Counted from the stretch's first letter, positions 1-9,219 are shown. The stretch is 64,000 nt of DNA from Labilithrix sp. (GCA_019637225.1 JAHBWC010000026.1:1-64000); one strand, 5' to 3'. Numbers and translations: made by a program. Notes: generated by a model not told the origin, from the sequence alone.

Positions 1-911
1 GCGCCCTCCTCGTCGCCGCCGCCCGCGCGCGCCCACGCGGGCGCGGTGTAGCCGCCGAGCTTCGCTGCCTCGAGCGCGCCCGCGACGAGCAGCTCGGAGA
101 ACGCGTCGGTGCGCGTGTAGATCGCGTCGACGCAGCGTGACCTGTCCGCCGACGCGCGCGAGAGGACGCCGATGACCTCGGGGGCGCCGGAGGCGACCGT
201 CGCGGGGAGAAACGCGCCCGAGCCCGAGTCGCCCTCGCAGAGTCCGTCGCCCGCGGCGAGCTCAGTCGCGGTCATGTCGTGGTCGGCGGGGTCGCACTCG
301 CTCCCGTCGTTCGGGACGCAGACGAGGGGGACGCCGTCGAGCCGTCGCCGCGAGCCCTGGTCGCTGCCGCCGGGCGAGCTCGTGCCGTAGCCGATGGCGG
401 TGATCGCGGTGCCGTAGTCCGCGGCGTTCGGATCGAGCGCCGGCGTCGCGTGCGTCGCCTGGCTCTTCGGGACGAGCATGTCGAGGATGAGCAGCGCGAT
501 GTCGTTGCCGCAGAACTTCCCGCCCTTGGGGACGAGGATCTTCGCCACGTGGTACGGCGAGGTCGCGAACGTGGCCGTCGCCGCCGTCGACACGCGGAAG
601 AGGCCGACGTCCCTCGCCTCGGTGAACTCGTCCGAGGCGCAGTCGACGAACGAGCCGCCCGAGTCGTCGGAGATGCAGTGGCGCGCCGTCAGGACCAGGT
701 TCGGGGCGAGCAACGTCCCGGAGCACGTCTCCCCGATCGAGTCGAGCACCGCGACGACGAAGCGGCTCGTCGTATCGGCGGAGCCGCCCTGGATGGCCGC
801 CGTCGTCGAACGGACGCGCGCCCCTCCCGCGCGCTCCCCCGCCGGCCGGCATGCGGCGAGCAAGAGCGCGCACGAGGCGGCGGCGAGCGCTCTCCGACCG
901 TGGAGCCTCAA
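1..911 (-). CDS. Trypsin-like serine protease, lipoprotein (partial, C-terminus beyond window)
   Basis: This is a secreted S1-family (chymotrypsin fold) serine endopeptidase. The catalytic triad is visible as His78 in TARHC, Asp137 in NDIALL and Ser229 in GDSGSGAF. The N-terminus has a short basic stretch, a hydrophobic run and the lipobox LLAAC, so it is probably a membrane-anchored lipoprotein. The start is a TTG with GGAGG five bases upstream, and it lies 22 bp after the stop of the preceding minus-strand gene, suggesting one operon. The frame is open to base 1, so the C-terminus is missing. Substrate unknown; such proteases are common in predatory myxobacteria. Confidence 0.85.
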   Translation of the reverse strand, partial: MRLHGRRALAAASCALLLAACRPAGERAGGARVRSTTAAIQGGSADTTSRFVVAVLDSIGETCSGTLLAPNLVLTARHCISDDSGGSFVDCASDEFTEARDVGLFRVSTAATATFATSPYHVAKILVPKGGKFCGNDIALLILDMLVPKSQATHATPALDPNAADYGTAITAIGYGTSSPGGSDQGSRRRLDGVPLVCVPNDGSECDPADHDMTATELAAGDGLCEGDSGSGAFLPATVASGAPEVIGVLSRASADRSRCVDAIYTRTDAFSELLVAGALEAAKLGGYTAPAWARAGGGDEEG

Positions 912-933
912 CGTGACCTCCGGCCCTTCGCGA

Positions 934-2526
934 TCATCGCTGGATGCGGATCGGCGTCCGGTTCGGATCGAAGCGGTTGTCGATCTCGCCGTCGACGACG
1001 CGGAGCGCGTCGGTCGCCTTCGCCGCCGCGAGGAGCGTCTGGTAGCTCGGCATCGAGCCGCCGATCAGCTTGTTGACGAAGTACCCCTGGGCCTCGCCGC
1101 TCAGGTACTCCGGCGCCTCGAGGCCGTTGGTGACGAGATCGAGCTCGCGCGACCCGCCCTGCTTCAGCGTGAAGAAGTCCTTCTCGTAGTAGTTGTACGA
1201 GACGCAGCTGTCGAACCAGAGCAGCTGGTATCCACGCGAGAAGCTCTCCGGCTTGAAGTGCGCCGGATCGAGCGGCCCTTCGCCGATGTACGAGTGGCCG
1301 TTGTAGATGAAGACGTCGCCGTTCTTCAGGCCGCGCCTGTGCGGGGTGGCGTCCTCTTCGGCGCCGAACAACGTCTCGATGCGGATCGTGAGGTCCTTCG
1401 CTTCGGCCCCGCCGATCGACACCTTCACCTTCTTCTCGAAGGTCACCCAGTGCATGTCGAGCTTGTCGGCGACGGTCTTCGCGATGTTGTCGCGGCTCGA
1501 CGGCGGCATGCCCTGCGGCCACCCGCGGCCGTAGACGGTCCACTGGATGAAGTCCTTGAAGCCGAGGTTCGTGTAGCGCTTCCCTTCGGCGCTGATGGTC
1601 GAGAGGTTCTCGTTCGGCTCGATCTTCTTCAGCTCGAAGTCCGGATTCTCCGCGAAGATCACGTCGAGCGCCGCGAGCCACTCGTAGTAGCCGCTGTCCT
1701 TCCGCGCCTCGACGCGCTTGTGCGAGAGCCGGCCGCTCAGGAGGACCAGCGTGAGGACGCCCGGCTCCGACGCGCCCGCGAAGAGGCGATCGTACTCGGG
1801 GTACGTCGCGCGCGTGGCGTTGTCCGCGCGGGAGAGCTGCATCGTGACCGGCAGGAGCACGCGGTTCGCGCGCGACGCCGGGATCATCGTGCGGGGATCG
1901 GCGAGCGCTCCGGTCTCGCGATCGATGGTCTGCTGCTCGCGCTCCATCGCGCGCCGGCACGAGGCGCGCTGGGGATCGAAGCCGTACCAGAGGAGGCCGC
2001 TTTCCGCGTCGTCGCGGGCCTCCTTGTCGTTCTTCGTGCACGCCTCGACGATCGCCTTCGTCTTCGGCACGTGGCCCTGGCCGAGGAGCGCGAGCGACAG
2101 CGCCGTCTTGCGCGCCATCTTCACCGGGACGACGGCGTTGTCCTTGTACGTGTAGCGGACCTCGAGCATCTCGCGGCCGGCGTCGTTCGGCACGGCCGCG
2201 TCGACGACGAGCACCCTCCGCTTCTTGAAGCTCGCCGGATCGACGTTCTGGAACTCGCGCGTCTGCGCGGCGACCTCGGAGTGGAGGAGCGCCCCGAAGG
2301 CGCTCTTCGTCTGCGCGTGGACCGTCTCGAGCACCTTCGCGTCGGGCGTGTCCTTGTCGACGTAGACGACCCCCTCGAACATGAGCGCCCGCTGGCGCGC
2401 GGTGAGGCTCGTGAGATCGTCTTCGTCGCCGGCGGTGGCGTCGCTGCCCTCCTCGGAGGCGCACCCCGCGAGGGCGACGACGGCGGCGACAGACGCGAGA
2501 AACCGGAGCGAGCGGTGCACGTTCAT
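934..2526 (-). CDS. Lipoprotein of unknown function with possible clan CD (caspase/gingipain-like) His-Cys dyad
   Basis: A 530-residue protein with a signal peptide and lipobox (ALAGC), followed by an acidic linker. I do not recognise the family. In the C-terminal third there is a hydrophobic strand ending in YNGH (His411) and, 30 residues later, a second hydrophobic strand ending in FDSC (Cys441). This is the arrangement seen in clan CD cysteine peptidases, where each catalytic residue follows a beta strand. The start ATG was preferred over upstream in-frame codons because it opens directly into the signal peptide. It is transcribed just before the trypsin-like gene. The peptidase reading is inference from two short motifs. 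Confidence 0.7.
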   Translation of the reverse strand: MNVHRSLRFLASVAAVVALAGCASEEGSDATAGDEDDLTSLTARQRALMFEGVVYVDKDTPDAKVLETVHAQTKSAFGALLHSEVAAQTREFQNVDPASFKKRRVLVVDAAVPNDAGREMLEVRYTYKDNAVVPVKMARKTALSLALLGQGHVPKTKAIVEACTKNDKEARDDAESGLLWYGFDPQRASCRRAMEREQQTIDRETGALADPRTMIPASRANRVLLPVTMQLSRADNATRATYPEYDRLFAGASEPGVLTLVLLSGRLSHKRVEARKDSGYYEWLAALDVIFAENPDFELKKIEPNENLSTISAEGKRYTNLGFKDFIQWTVYGRGWPQGMPPSSRDNIAKTVADKLDMHWVTFEKKVKVSIGGAEAKDLTIRIETLFGAEEDATPHRRGLKNGDVFIYNGHSYIGEGPLDPAHFKPESFSRGYQLLWFDSCVSYNYYEKDFFTLKQGGSRELDLVTNGLEAPEYLSGEAQGYFVNKLIGGSMPSYQTLLAAAKATDALRVVDGEIDNRFDPNRTPIRIQR

Positions 2527-2996
2527 GGGACTCGAGGCCCACTCGTGCAAGGCGCGCACCCGCCCACATCCGCCTACCTTCGCGACCTTAGGATGCGAGG
2601 TGCTCCTCGCCGGATCCCGCGCGGGGATCACGCGCGATCCGTCCTGGGGCGCCAGGAACGAAGAGGGGGAGCGCGACGAGCGCGCGGCGTGACCGCAAAC
2701 GAGCGCGCGGCGCGGCGCGCCGAGCGTCAGCCCGTGGGATCAGCAGCCGGCGAGGGCGATCGGCGGGAGCCAGCCGTTCCAACGCTTGCGGCGGACTCGG
2801 CGGACGACGCTGGAGAGAAAGCGGTACATGACGGCGCCGAAGTACGCGCAGATGCGGCTGAGGTCAAGTTCCAGTGTTCCGGCGCCTCGGCGCTCGCCGC
2901 GCGGCTCCGGACAATCCGAGGCGAATCCAAGGGCTTGGAGCGGAGAGGCGGTGCGCGACGATCCGTCGGCCCGGAGCGCTGTGGCATGATGCGCGC
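2527..2996. other. Intergenic region, no convincing gene
   Basis: This 470-bp gap lies between the divergent lipoprotein and GreA/B-family genes and should hold both promoters. No strong sigma-70 hexamer pair, RNA gene or terminator was recognised. A 29-codon minus-strand frame at 2740-2829 is noted but not called. Confidence 0.4.
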
Positions 2997-3500
2997 GTGA
3001 CCGAGCGAAGGGACGTGAAGCGCGCGCTCGTCGAGGTGCTCCTCGCGAAGCTCGACGAGGAGCTCGCCAACATGCGTCGCGCCGCGAAGGACGCGCGCGA
3101 CGCGGCCACCCACGAGGAGGCCAAGCCCGAGAACGACAAGGACACGCGCGCCCTCGAGGCGTCGTACCTGGCGGGCGCGCAGGCGGCCCGCGTGCGGGAA
3201 ATCGAGGGGGCCATCAAGGCGATCGGCGGCATGCCGCTCCTCGATCTCGCCGGGGGAAAGGCCATCCAGTCGTCCGCCGTCGTGACGCTCGAGGACGAGA
3301 ACGAGCAGCAGACGACGTTCTTCGTCGCGCCGTTCGGCGGAGGCCTCGCGCTCGACGTCGCCGGGCTCTCCGCGCAGGTCGTCACGCCCCAATCGCCGCG
3401 CGGGCGGGCGCTCCTCGGGCGGACGGAGGGCGACGTCATCGAGGTCCGCGGGACGAAGCCCGGACCGGCGCGCGAGCTCACGATCGTCGAGGTCTGGTAG
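2997..3500 (+). CDS. GreA/GreB-family transcription elongation factor-like protein
   Basis: A 167-residue protein. The N-terminal half is a charged helical region (about residues 1-75) that could form the coiled coil reaching the RNA polymerase secondary channel. The C-terminal half carries the Gre signature SPRGRALLGRTEGDVIEV. In canonical GreA/GreB this fold rescues backtracked polymerase by stimulating transcript cleavage. The N-terminal helix pair is divergent, so it may be a Gre-like regulator (Rnk or TraR/DksA-type neighbours in fold) rather than true GreA. The GTG start is chosen because upstream sequence does not look coding. Confidence 0.75.
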   Translation: MTERRDVKRALVEVLLAKLDEELANMRRAAKDARDAATHEEAKPENDKDTRALEASYLAGAQAARVREIEGAIKAIGGMPLLDLAGGKAIQSSAVVTLEDENEQQTTFFVAPFGGGLALDVAGLSAQVVTPQSPRGRALLGRTEGDVIEVRGTKPGPARELTIVEVW

Positions 3501-3651
3501 CCCGCCCCGCGCCCGAGCCGCGGCGATGGCCCGCGCCGGCGGCGACGGGACGCCGCGAAATCGGCGACACGCCGCACCTCACCCGAGAATCGACGCCGGG
3601 CTTCTCGGATTTCGTTGCGCGGTACCTACATGGTGCTACAGGGCCGCCACC

Positions 3652-4680
3652 ATGAAGCTAGCCACCGCGCTCCTTCCGCTTGCACTCATCTCCTTCTCCT
3701 TTGCCGCTGCCGGCTGCGTCGCGCCGACCGACGGCGACGACGACGCCCTCCGCGACGACGTCGAGGTCGAGCTCGACTCGACCGAAGACGCCCTCACCGG
3801 CGCCCCGTCGAACCACGGCTACTTCCAGGCGCGCCGCGACGCCCGCAAGTGCGCCGCCCCGATGTGCGGCGGCTTCTTCGTGAAGCGCGTCAACGAGGCG
3901 AAGACCCTCTGCGCGGACGGCAGCCGTCAGGCCGAGTGCTACGTCGCGTCGATCACGCTCGGCGGCGTCGGCCTCTCGGCCCGCGAAGAGGCAGACTTCC
4001 GCACCGCGCTCGAGGGCGGCAAAGCCCTCGTCAAGGCGCGCACCTTCAAGACCAAGCACGCCGGCCAGACCCTCGGCGTCCTCAAGGCGAGCGAGGCGTG
4101 GCTCGGCGCGACCGGCTCGACCGCCGACGGCACGTTCTACCGCACGGCCGACAACGGGATCCGCTGCATCAAGGCGCCCTGCCCGTCGACGACGGCCTAC
4201 AAGCTCAACGCGGGCGCGAGCGAGCGCCACAACGTCATCGCGGTGCACCTCGACAACACGGAGCTGCCCGCCGACGCGGGGACGCTGAACTCGGCGCAGA
4301 ACGCGCTCGGCACGAAGGAGGGCATCCTCGTCGCCGGCGGCGTCGCGCTGCCGAAGTGCCTGCCCGGCAGCAACTGCGGGCCGTTCGTGAGCGCGTCGGA
4401 GTTCTACGTCCGCGTCACGCGCCGCGAGGGCAAGGCCTGCGGGTTCTGGACCACCTACCAGTGCAACGCCGGACAGTTCTGCAGCTGGGCGCCCGGGGAC
4501 ATCTGCGGGGCCGCCGACGCGTCGGGCAAGTGCTCGTACAAGCCCGAGGCGTGCATCCAGCTGTACGATCCGGTCTGCGCGTGCGACGGAACCACCTACG
4601 GCAACGCCTGCATGGCGGCGGCCGCCGGCGCGTCCGTCTTGAGCAAGGGTGAGTGCGAGCCCGCTCCCGCGGCCAAGTGA
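3652..4680 (+). CDS. Lipoprotein with N-terminal uncharacterised domain and C-terminal Kazal-type domain
   Basis: A 342-residue secreted lipoprotein; the signal peptide ends at AAAGC. Residues about 55-240 form a domain beginning RRDARKCAAPMCGG, which resembles an uncharacterised domain seen in other myxobacterial lipoproteins (possibly DUF6748, from memory). The C-terminus has a Cys-rich segment and a Kazal-like motif (PVCACDGTTYGNAC), a fold that commonly inhibits serine proteases. It probably sits on the cell surface. Whether the Kazal domain is inhibitory is unknown. A strong hairpin follows at 4716-4752. Confidence 0.8.
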   Translation: MKLATALLPLALISFSFAAAGCVAPTDGDDDALRDDVEVELDSTEDALTGAPSNHGYFQARRDARKCAAPMCGGFFVKRVNEAKTLCADGSRQAECYVASITLGGVGLSAREEADFRTALEGGKALVKARTFKTKHAGQTLGVLKASEAWLGATGSTADGTFYRTADNGIRCIKAPCPSTTAYKLNAGASERHNVIAVHLDNTELPADAGTLNSAQNALGTKEGILVAGGVALPKCLPGSNCGPFVSASEFYVRVTRREGKACGFWTTYQCNAGQFCSWAPGDICGAADASGKCSYKPEACIQLYDPVCACDGTTYGNACMAAAAGASVLSKGECEPAPAAK

Positions 4681-4715
4681 CCGCCTAGCTCGGCGGACAT
4701 TCCCCGAACGTCGGC

Positions 4716-4752
4716 CGAGGCCGGCACGCGCCCTCGCGCGTGGCCGGCCTCG
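4716..4752. terminator. GC-rich hairpin after the Kazal lipoprotein
   Basis: The arms at 4716-4731 and 4736-4752 are complementary over 16 pairs with one bulged base and a CCTC loop. There is no T-run, so it may be an intrinsic-like terminator or an mRNA-stabilising stem. Confidence 0.5.
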
Positions 4753-4811
4753 CGTCGTCTCGGGCTCGCGCGCGCACGGCGGCTCGGGCGCCGGGGGCGT
4801 GATACGTATTC

Positions 4812-5189
4812 ATGATGGGTTCGCCGAAGGTCCTCGTCGTCGACGACGAGCCGCTCATCCACTCTGCGATCCGAAGGGTCCTCCGGCGTGACTTCGACAT
4901 CGTGGAGAAGACGAGCGCCGAAGAGGCCGTCGCGGAGCTCGGCGACGACCTCGCGTCGTTCGACGTCGTCCTGCTCGACGTGAACATGCCCGGCGTCCCC
5001 GACGGCGTGGACCTGTTCCGTCGGATCGAGCAGCTCGAGCCCAGGCCGGCGGTCATCTTCATGACGGGCGATCCGCACATCGCGAAGGTCCTCCCGAGGA
5101 CGACCCGGGCCCGCTGCCTCGCGAAGCCGTTCGGAGGCGCCGCCCTCCGCGAGGCGATTGCGGAGATCCTCGAGGCGCAGGAGAGCTGA
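4812..5189 (+). CDS. Stand-alone response regulator receiver domain
   Basis: A 125-residue single REC domain of CheY type with the acidic pair Asp11/Asp12, phospho-acceptor Asp56 (VVLLDVNMPG), Thr85 and Lys105 (AKPFG). There is no output domain, so it acts by protein-protein contact or as a phosphate sink. No histidine kinase is adjacent. Two consecutive ATGs open the gene; the first is used. Confidence 0.88.
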   Translation: MMGSPKVLVVDDEPLIHSAIRRVLRRDFDIVEKTSAEEAVAELGDDLASFDVVLLDVNMPGVPDGVDLFRRIEQLEPRPAVIFMTGDPHIAKVLPRTTRARCLAKPFGGAALREAIAEILEAQES

Positions 5190-5264
5190 GCTCGTTTCGG
5201 CCGCTCGTCGCCGCGATCGGATCTACCCTGCGCGTCCCATGAAGTGCGCGGAGCCCCTCCGGGC

Positions 5265-6101
5265 GTGAAGTCGAGACGCAGACTCGGGCGCGTCTTGTTC
5301 TTCGGCGTGCTCGTCGCCGCCGCGTTCGCGCTGGTGGCCTTCGCGCGCCGCGGGCCGCGACGGTCGCTCGGCGTTCCCTCGCGCACGCCCACCGGCGGCG
5401 CGGCCCTCGCGGAGGACGCGCGCGCGACGCTCGCCTCGAACGACGCGGCCGCCGTCGCGTCGATCGTCGAGGATGCGCGTCGCTACCCCGTGCGCGTCTG
5501 GTCGTTCGAGCACGCCCGCTACGAGCTCCGGATCGAGGACGCGGCCATGACGACCGCGCTCGACGCGATCCTCGAGCGCTCCGGCGCGGACCTCGTGGTC
5601 AACGGCGGCTTCTTCGATCCGGAAGGCAAGCCCGTCGGGCTCGCGATCTCCGAGGGCGCCGTGCTCTCGCGCCTCGGGAAGAACCTCTCGGGCGGCGTCC
5701 TCGCGTCCGACGGCGCGCGCGCGGAGCTGTTCGCGGCCGAGGGGTTCGTCCTCCCGGAGGGCGCGAAGTTCGCCATCCAGTGCCGGCCGCGTCTCGTCGT
5801 CGCGGGCGACGCGAACGTGAAGAGCGACGACGGCAAGCGCGCCGAGCGCACGGCGCTCTGTACACGCGACGCGGGGCGCGTGATCGACGTCGTGATCGTC
5901 CGCGGGAGCGACGACGGCGAGAGCCCCGGTCCGTCGCTCTTCGCGCTCGCCCGGCACCTCGCGGACGCCGGGTGCGAGTCGGCGCTTAACCTCGACGGCG
6001 GTCCGTCGACGGGTGTCGCTTGGCGCGAGGCCGACGGCGTCAAGCTCCTCGCGCCGCGCGGTCCGGTTCGTCACGTGGTCGCGTTCCACGAGCGCCGCTG
6101 A
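5265..6101 (+). CDS. Phosphodiester glycosidase (NAGPA-like) family protein, membrane-anchored
   Basis: A 278-residue protein with one N-terminal membrane anchor (about residues 9-26). The rest matches the NAGPA/exopolysaccharide-biosynthesis domain: NGGFFD at 113-118 and NLDGGPSTG at 242-250. Family members hydrolyse phosphodiester-linked sugars; the bacterial proteins are extracytoplasmic and tied to envelope or exopolysaccharide metabolism. A GTG at 5265 gives the tidiest anchor; another in-frame GTG exists at 5244 and neither has a strong ribosome-binding site. Substrate unknown. Confidence 0.8.
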   Translation: MKSRRRLGRVLFFGVLVAAAFALVAFARRGPRRSLGVPSRTPTGGAALAEDARATLASNDAAAVASIVEDARRYPVRVWSFEHARYELRIEDAAMTTALDAILERSGADLVVNGGFFDPEGKPVGLAISEGAVLSRLGKNLSGGVLASDGARAELFAAEGFVLPEGAKFAIQCRPRLVVAGDANVKSDDGKRAERTALCTRDAGRVIDVVIVRGSDDGESPGPSLFALARHLADAGCESALNLDGGPSTGVAWREADGVKLLAPRGPVRHVVAFHERR

Positions 6102-6210
6102 CGGATCGAGGCGCCCGGCACGCCTCGTGCCGCGCGTGCGGCAGGCTCGCGCGAGCGTCGAGGCCGCGCGTGGAGGTGGCCTGGGATCCCTGCTAGCAAG
6201 AAGAGAGTCG

Positions 6211-7209
6211 ATGCGTCCCCTCCGGCACCTCGTCTTCGGCGCGTTCGCGCCCGTCGTCCTCGCGGCGTGTCCGTCCGACGACGGCCCCTCGGGCTCGGTG
6301 CTCGTCGTGGGCGTCCAGTCCGACGACTTCGGCTCGCTCGTCGGCTCGGTCCGCGTCGTCGTGAAAAAGGACGGCGCGATCCTGCGCGACGAGACGCTCG
6401 CGACCGTGAGCGGCCAGCCTTCACCGCTGCCGACGGAGATCGAGGTCACGGGCGATCCGGGCGCGCGCGTCGACGTGACGGCGGAGGCGCTGCCCCCGGG
6501 CTCCGGCGAGCCGGTCGTCTCACGGCTCGCGTCCGCGCTTCTCCCTCCGCGCGGCACGCGGGAGCGGAAGCTCCTCCGCGTCCACCTCGACAGCCGATGC
6601 GTCGTGCTCCCGTCGGTCCCGGCTTTGCCCGGCACCGTCTGCGCTTCGCCGCTGACCTGCATCGCCGGCGCGTGCCTGCCGAGCGAGGTCGCCGGCGACG
6701 CGCTCGAAGACTACGAGCCGGGCTGGGCGGCGGCGCCGCCCGACATCTGCCGCCCGGCCAAGCGCGGCGAGCCCGAGGTGATCCTCGGCACCGGGCAGAC
6801 CGACTACACGAGCCTCGTCGACGGACAGGTCCTCTCGCTCGAGAAAGGGCCGCAAGGCGGCCACCACATCTGGATCGCGGCGCGCCTCCGGAACCTTCGC
6901 CAGTCGGGCTCGACGACGACGATCACCTCGAGCCTCGAGGGCGATCCGGCGCCGGTGCCTCCGGTCTCGTTCGTCTTCACGTTCGATCGCGATGAAGGGT
7001 CGTACTGCAAGGTGTGGGGCCTCCGGTATCAGGTGGACGCGGGCGCGGGCGATCTCCGGAGCGCGTACAAGCGCTTCCTCGGCAAGCGCCTCGCGGTGAC
7101 CGTCGAGATCGCGGACTCGACCGGCGCGAAGGCGAGCTCCACGCGCGTGGTGCAGATTGCGGACAAGCTCCTCTGTCCCGACGGGACGGACGCCTGCAAC
7201 ACGCCGTAG
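6211..7209 (+). CDS. Lipoprotein of unknown function
   Basis: A 332-residue protein with a signal peptide and lipobox (VVLAAC). It has a beta-rich N-terminal part (about 25-125), then a Cys-containing segment (residues 130-160) and a C-terminal beta-rich domain. I recognise no family. An AAGAAGAGAG purine stretch just upstream supports the ATG. Likely outer-membrane or periplasmic. Confidence 0.7.
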   Translation: MRPLRHLVFGAFAPVVLAACPSDDGPSGSVLVVGVQSDDFGSLVGSVRVVVKKDGAILRDETLATVSGQPSPLPTEIEVTGDPGARVDVTAEALPPGSGEPVVSRLASALLPPRGTRERKLLRVHLDSRCVVLPSVPALPGTVCASPLTCIAGACLPSEVAGDALEDYEPGWAAAPPDICRPAKRGEPEVILGTGQTDYTSLVDGQVLSLEKGPQGGHHIWIAARLRNLRQSGSTTTITSSLEGDPAPVPPVSFVFTFDRDEGSYCKVWGLRYQVDAGAGDLRSAYKRFLGKRLAVTVEIADSTGAKASSTRVVQIADKLLCPDGTDACNTP

Positions 7210-7355
7210 CGGGCGGATCGACCCCTGGTCGGTTTCGTGTCCAGGACCCTGGACGGTTCTGCGACCGATCGCGATCGCCCGGTGATCTCGGAGGCGCGCG
7301 GGCGCCACTTCACGGTCGAGAGCGCGATCGACGCGCCACCCACCCTGGAGCAACC

Positions 7356-7718
7356 ATGAGAACCGACGAGCTCGAGATCGTGTCCTTTGCCCTCGCCCTT
7401 CACCTCGGGATCGATCCCGCCGAGGTCGAGGTCTCCCACCGGCTCGAAGCGGACCTCGGGCTCGACCCGCTCGATCTGGTCCTCGTGGTGCTCCGCCTCG
7501 AGGAGCTCGGCGAGGTCGAGTTCCCGGTCGCCGAGCTCGAAGGCCTCCGCACCGTCGGCGATCTCGTCGACGTCGTCCGGCAGTGGGTCCACGGCCCGGA
7601 CACGTTGCGGTCGGAGCTGCTCACCGCGCCGCCGCCGCCGCCGCGCACCGAGTCGGGCTACCGGCTCGCCGCGGGCGCGTGGGAGCCCGCGGACGACGAG
7701 CGGCGGAGCGTGGGATGA
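7356..7718 (+). CDS. Acyl carrier protein-like domain lacking the phosphopantetheine serine
   Basis: A 120-residue protein whose first 80 residues follow the ACP four-helix pattern. The key DSL motif that carries 4'-phosphopantetheine reads DPL here (Asp37-Pro38-Leu39), so the attachment serine is missing. The C-terminal 40 residues are a proline-rich tail. CTGGAG seven bases before the ATG is a good ribosome-binding site. It cannot be a normal carrier; a structural or regulatory ACP-fold protein is more likely. No fatty-acid or polyketide genes lie beside it. Confidence 0.65.
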   Translation: MRTDELEIVSFALALHLGIDPAEVEVSHRLEADLGLDPLDLVLVVLRLEELGEVEFPVAELEGLRTVGDLVDVVRQWVHGPDTLRSELLTAPPPPPRTESGYRLAAGAWEPADDERRSVG

Positions 7719-7774
7719 GCCGCCGGACCGCGCGCCTCTCCCGCGCGCCGCGGCCCGAGGCCCGGAACGCGAAA

Positions 7775-7798
7775 GGGCCCGACGTCGCCGCCGGGCCC
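7775..7798 (-). terminator. Inverted repeat downstream of the dsbD-like gene
   Basis: GGGCCCG at 7775-7781 pairs with CGGGCCC at 7792-7798. Read on the minus strand the stem is followed by TTT, so it fits an intrinsic terminator for the DsbD-like gene that ends at 7825. Confidence 0.5.
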
Positions 7799-7824
7799 CT
7801 CGTGGATCGCGTGAGCGCGCGACG

Positions 7825-9219
7825 TCAGCGCATGCCGACGGCTTCGTTCTTCGTCGCGCCGACGTTGCACTTCATCGCCGCGTAGAACTGGTCCGGCTTC
7901 ACGAAGTCGTTGAAGCGCACGACCTCCTTGCCGGTCTTGTCGAGCATGATGACGGTCGGGAGACCGACGACCTTGTACTTGTCCTTCAGCTTGACGATCG
8001 CCTCGTCCTCGTCGTCCGTCGCGTCGACGCGCAGCGTGACGAAGCGCTGCGCCTCGCTGCGGACGTTCGGGTCGGGGAAGGTCTGGTGCTCGAGCTTCTT
8101 GCAGGCGGCGCACCACTCGGCGCCGAAGTCGATGAGGACCGGCTTGCCCTCCGCGTTCGCCTTGGCGAGCGCCTCGCTCTCGTTCGTCATCCAGACGATC
8201 TCGGGCGCGTTCGTGTCGACGCTGTGGTTCAGGCCGAGCCAGCTGAAGAGCATCGCCGCGCCCGCGACGGCCGGGAGGATCGACGCGAGCTTCATCGGCT
8301 TCGACAGGTGCGCGATCGGCGACTTGCGTCGCTCGGCCATCACGTGGACGACGCCGAGCACGACGCCGACGAGGAGCACGCCGCCGGCGATCGCGCCGAA
8401 CGTGTAGCTCGGGTGATCGACGAGATTGCGCACCGGCTCGAACTTGTCGCGGAGGTAGGAGAACGCCATGTAGGCGAGGCCGACGCCGCTGACCCACTTG
8501 ATGCCCATCATCCAGGCGCCGCCCTTCGGCAGGTTCACCGCGAAGGCGCCGGCGACGAAGAAGACGACGCCGAGCCCGAGCGAGAACGCGAAGAGCGCCG
8601 CGCCGCCGAGGACGAGGTCGTGCTGCTGCTGGATGACGACGAGGATGCCGGTCAAGAACGGGCCGGTGCACGGGGCCGCGATGAGTCCCATCACGAGACC
8701 CATGACGAACGCGCCCTTGAAGCCGACGCCGCCGACGGTGGAGAGCTTGTTCGTGAGCCCCGACGGGAGCGCGAGCTCGAACGCGCCGAACATCGACGCC
8801 GCGAGCGCGGTGAAGAGCGCGGCGAGGCCGAGCATGACCCACATGTTCGACAGGGCGCTGCCCATGACGGCGCCCGTCGCGCCGCAGATGACGCCCATCG
8901 GCGTGAAGAGCGTCGCGATGCCGAGGACGAACGTGCCCGAGAGCGCCGCGCCGCGGAGACGCGACTTCGCCTCCGTCGCGCCGAAGATCGAGACCGTGAT
9001 CGGCACCATCGGGTAGACGCAGGGCGTGAGGCTCGCGAGGACGCCGAAGGCGAACGACGCGAGCACCGCGACGATGGCGCCCTGCGACTCCAGGATCTGC
9101 TGGAAGCGCCCGGAGTCGGATCCTCCTCCGGCGCCGTCGGCGCAGTCTCCGGCCCACGCCATGGCGGGGACGAACACGAGCATCATCAGCACCAGGGACT
9201 GCGTCAGGCGACGGTTCAC
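7825..9219 (-). CDS. DsbD-like thiol:disulfide interchange protein (cytochrome c biogenesis TM domain plus thioredoxin domain)
   Basis: A 464-residue inner-membrane protein that should pass electrons from cytoplasmic thioredoxin to periplasmic thiols. It has a signal peptide, then the eight-helix CcdA/DsbD-beta region with membrane cysteines Cys67 (LTPCVYP) and Cys184 (APCTGPF), then a thioredoxin domain with CxxC at 370-373 (EWCAACK). The N-terminal DsbD-alpha immunoglobulin-like domain of E. coli DsbD is absent, so its periplasmic partner must be separate, perhaps the triple-DsbA protein at 45.1 kb. The GTG start has GAGGAGG upstream. Confidence 0.88.
   Translation of the reverse strand: MNRRLTQSLVLMMLVFVPAMAWAGDCADGAGGGSDSGRFQQILESQGAIVAVLASFAFGVLASLTPCVYPMVPITVSIFGATEAKSRLRGAALSGTFVLGIATLFTPMGVICGATGAVMGSALSNMWVMLGLAALFTALAASMFGAFELALPSGLTNKLSTVGGVGFKGAFVMGLVMGLIAAPCTGPFLTGILVVIQQQHDLVLGGAALFAFSLGLGVVFFVAGAFAVNLPKGGAWMMGIKWVSGVGLAYMAFSYLRDKFEPVRNLVDHPSYTFGAIAGGVLLVGVVLGVVHVMAERRKSPIAHLSKPMKLASILPAVAGAAMLFSWLGLNHSVDTNAPEIVWMTNESEALAKANAEGKPVLIDFGAEWCAACKKLEHQTFPDPNVRSEAQRFVTLRVDATDDEDEAIVKLKDKYKVVGLPTVIMLDKTGKEVVRFNDFVKPDQFYAAMKCNVGATKNEAVGMR

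Noticed and set aside
2740..2829. 29-codon minus-strand frame (MYRFLSSVVRRVRRKRW...)
   Set aside because: It reads like protein but has no ribosome-binding site or recognisable family and the upstream frame has no start; too short to support.
478..3000. An 840-codon plus-strand open frame
   Set aside because: It lies antisense to the trypsin-like and His-Cys lipoprotein genes, is Arg/Ala-rich and matches no protein pattern; typical of GC-rich antisense frames.
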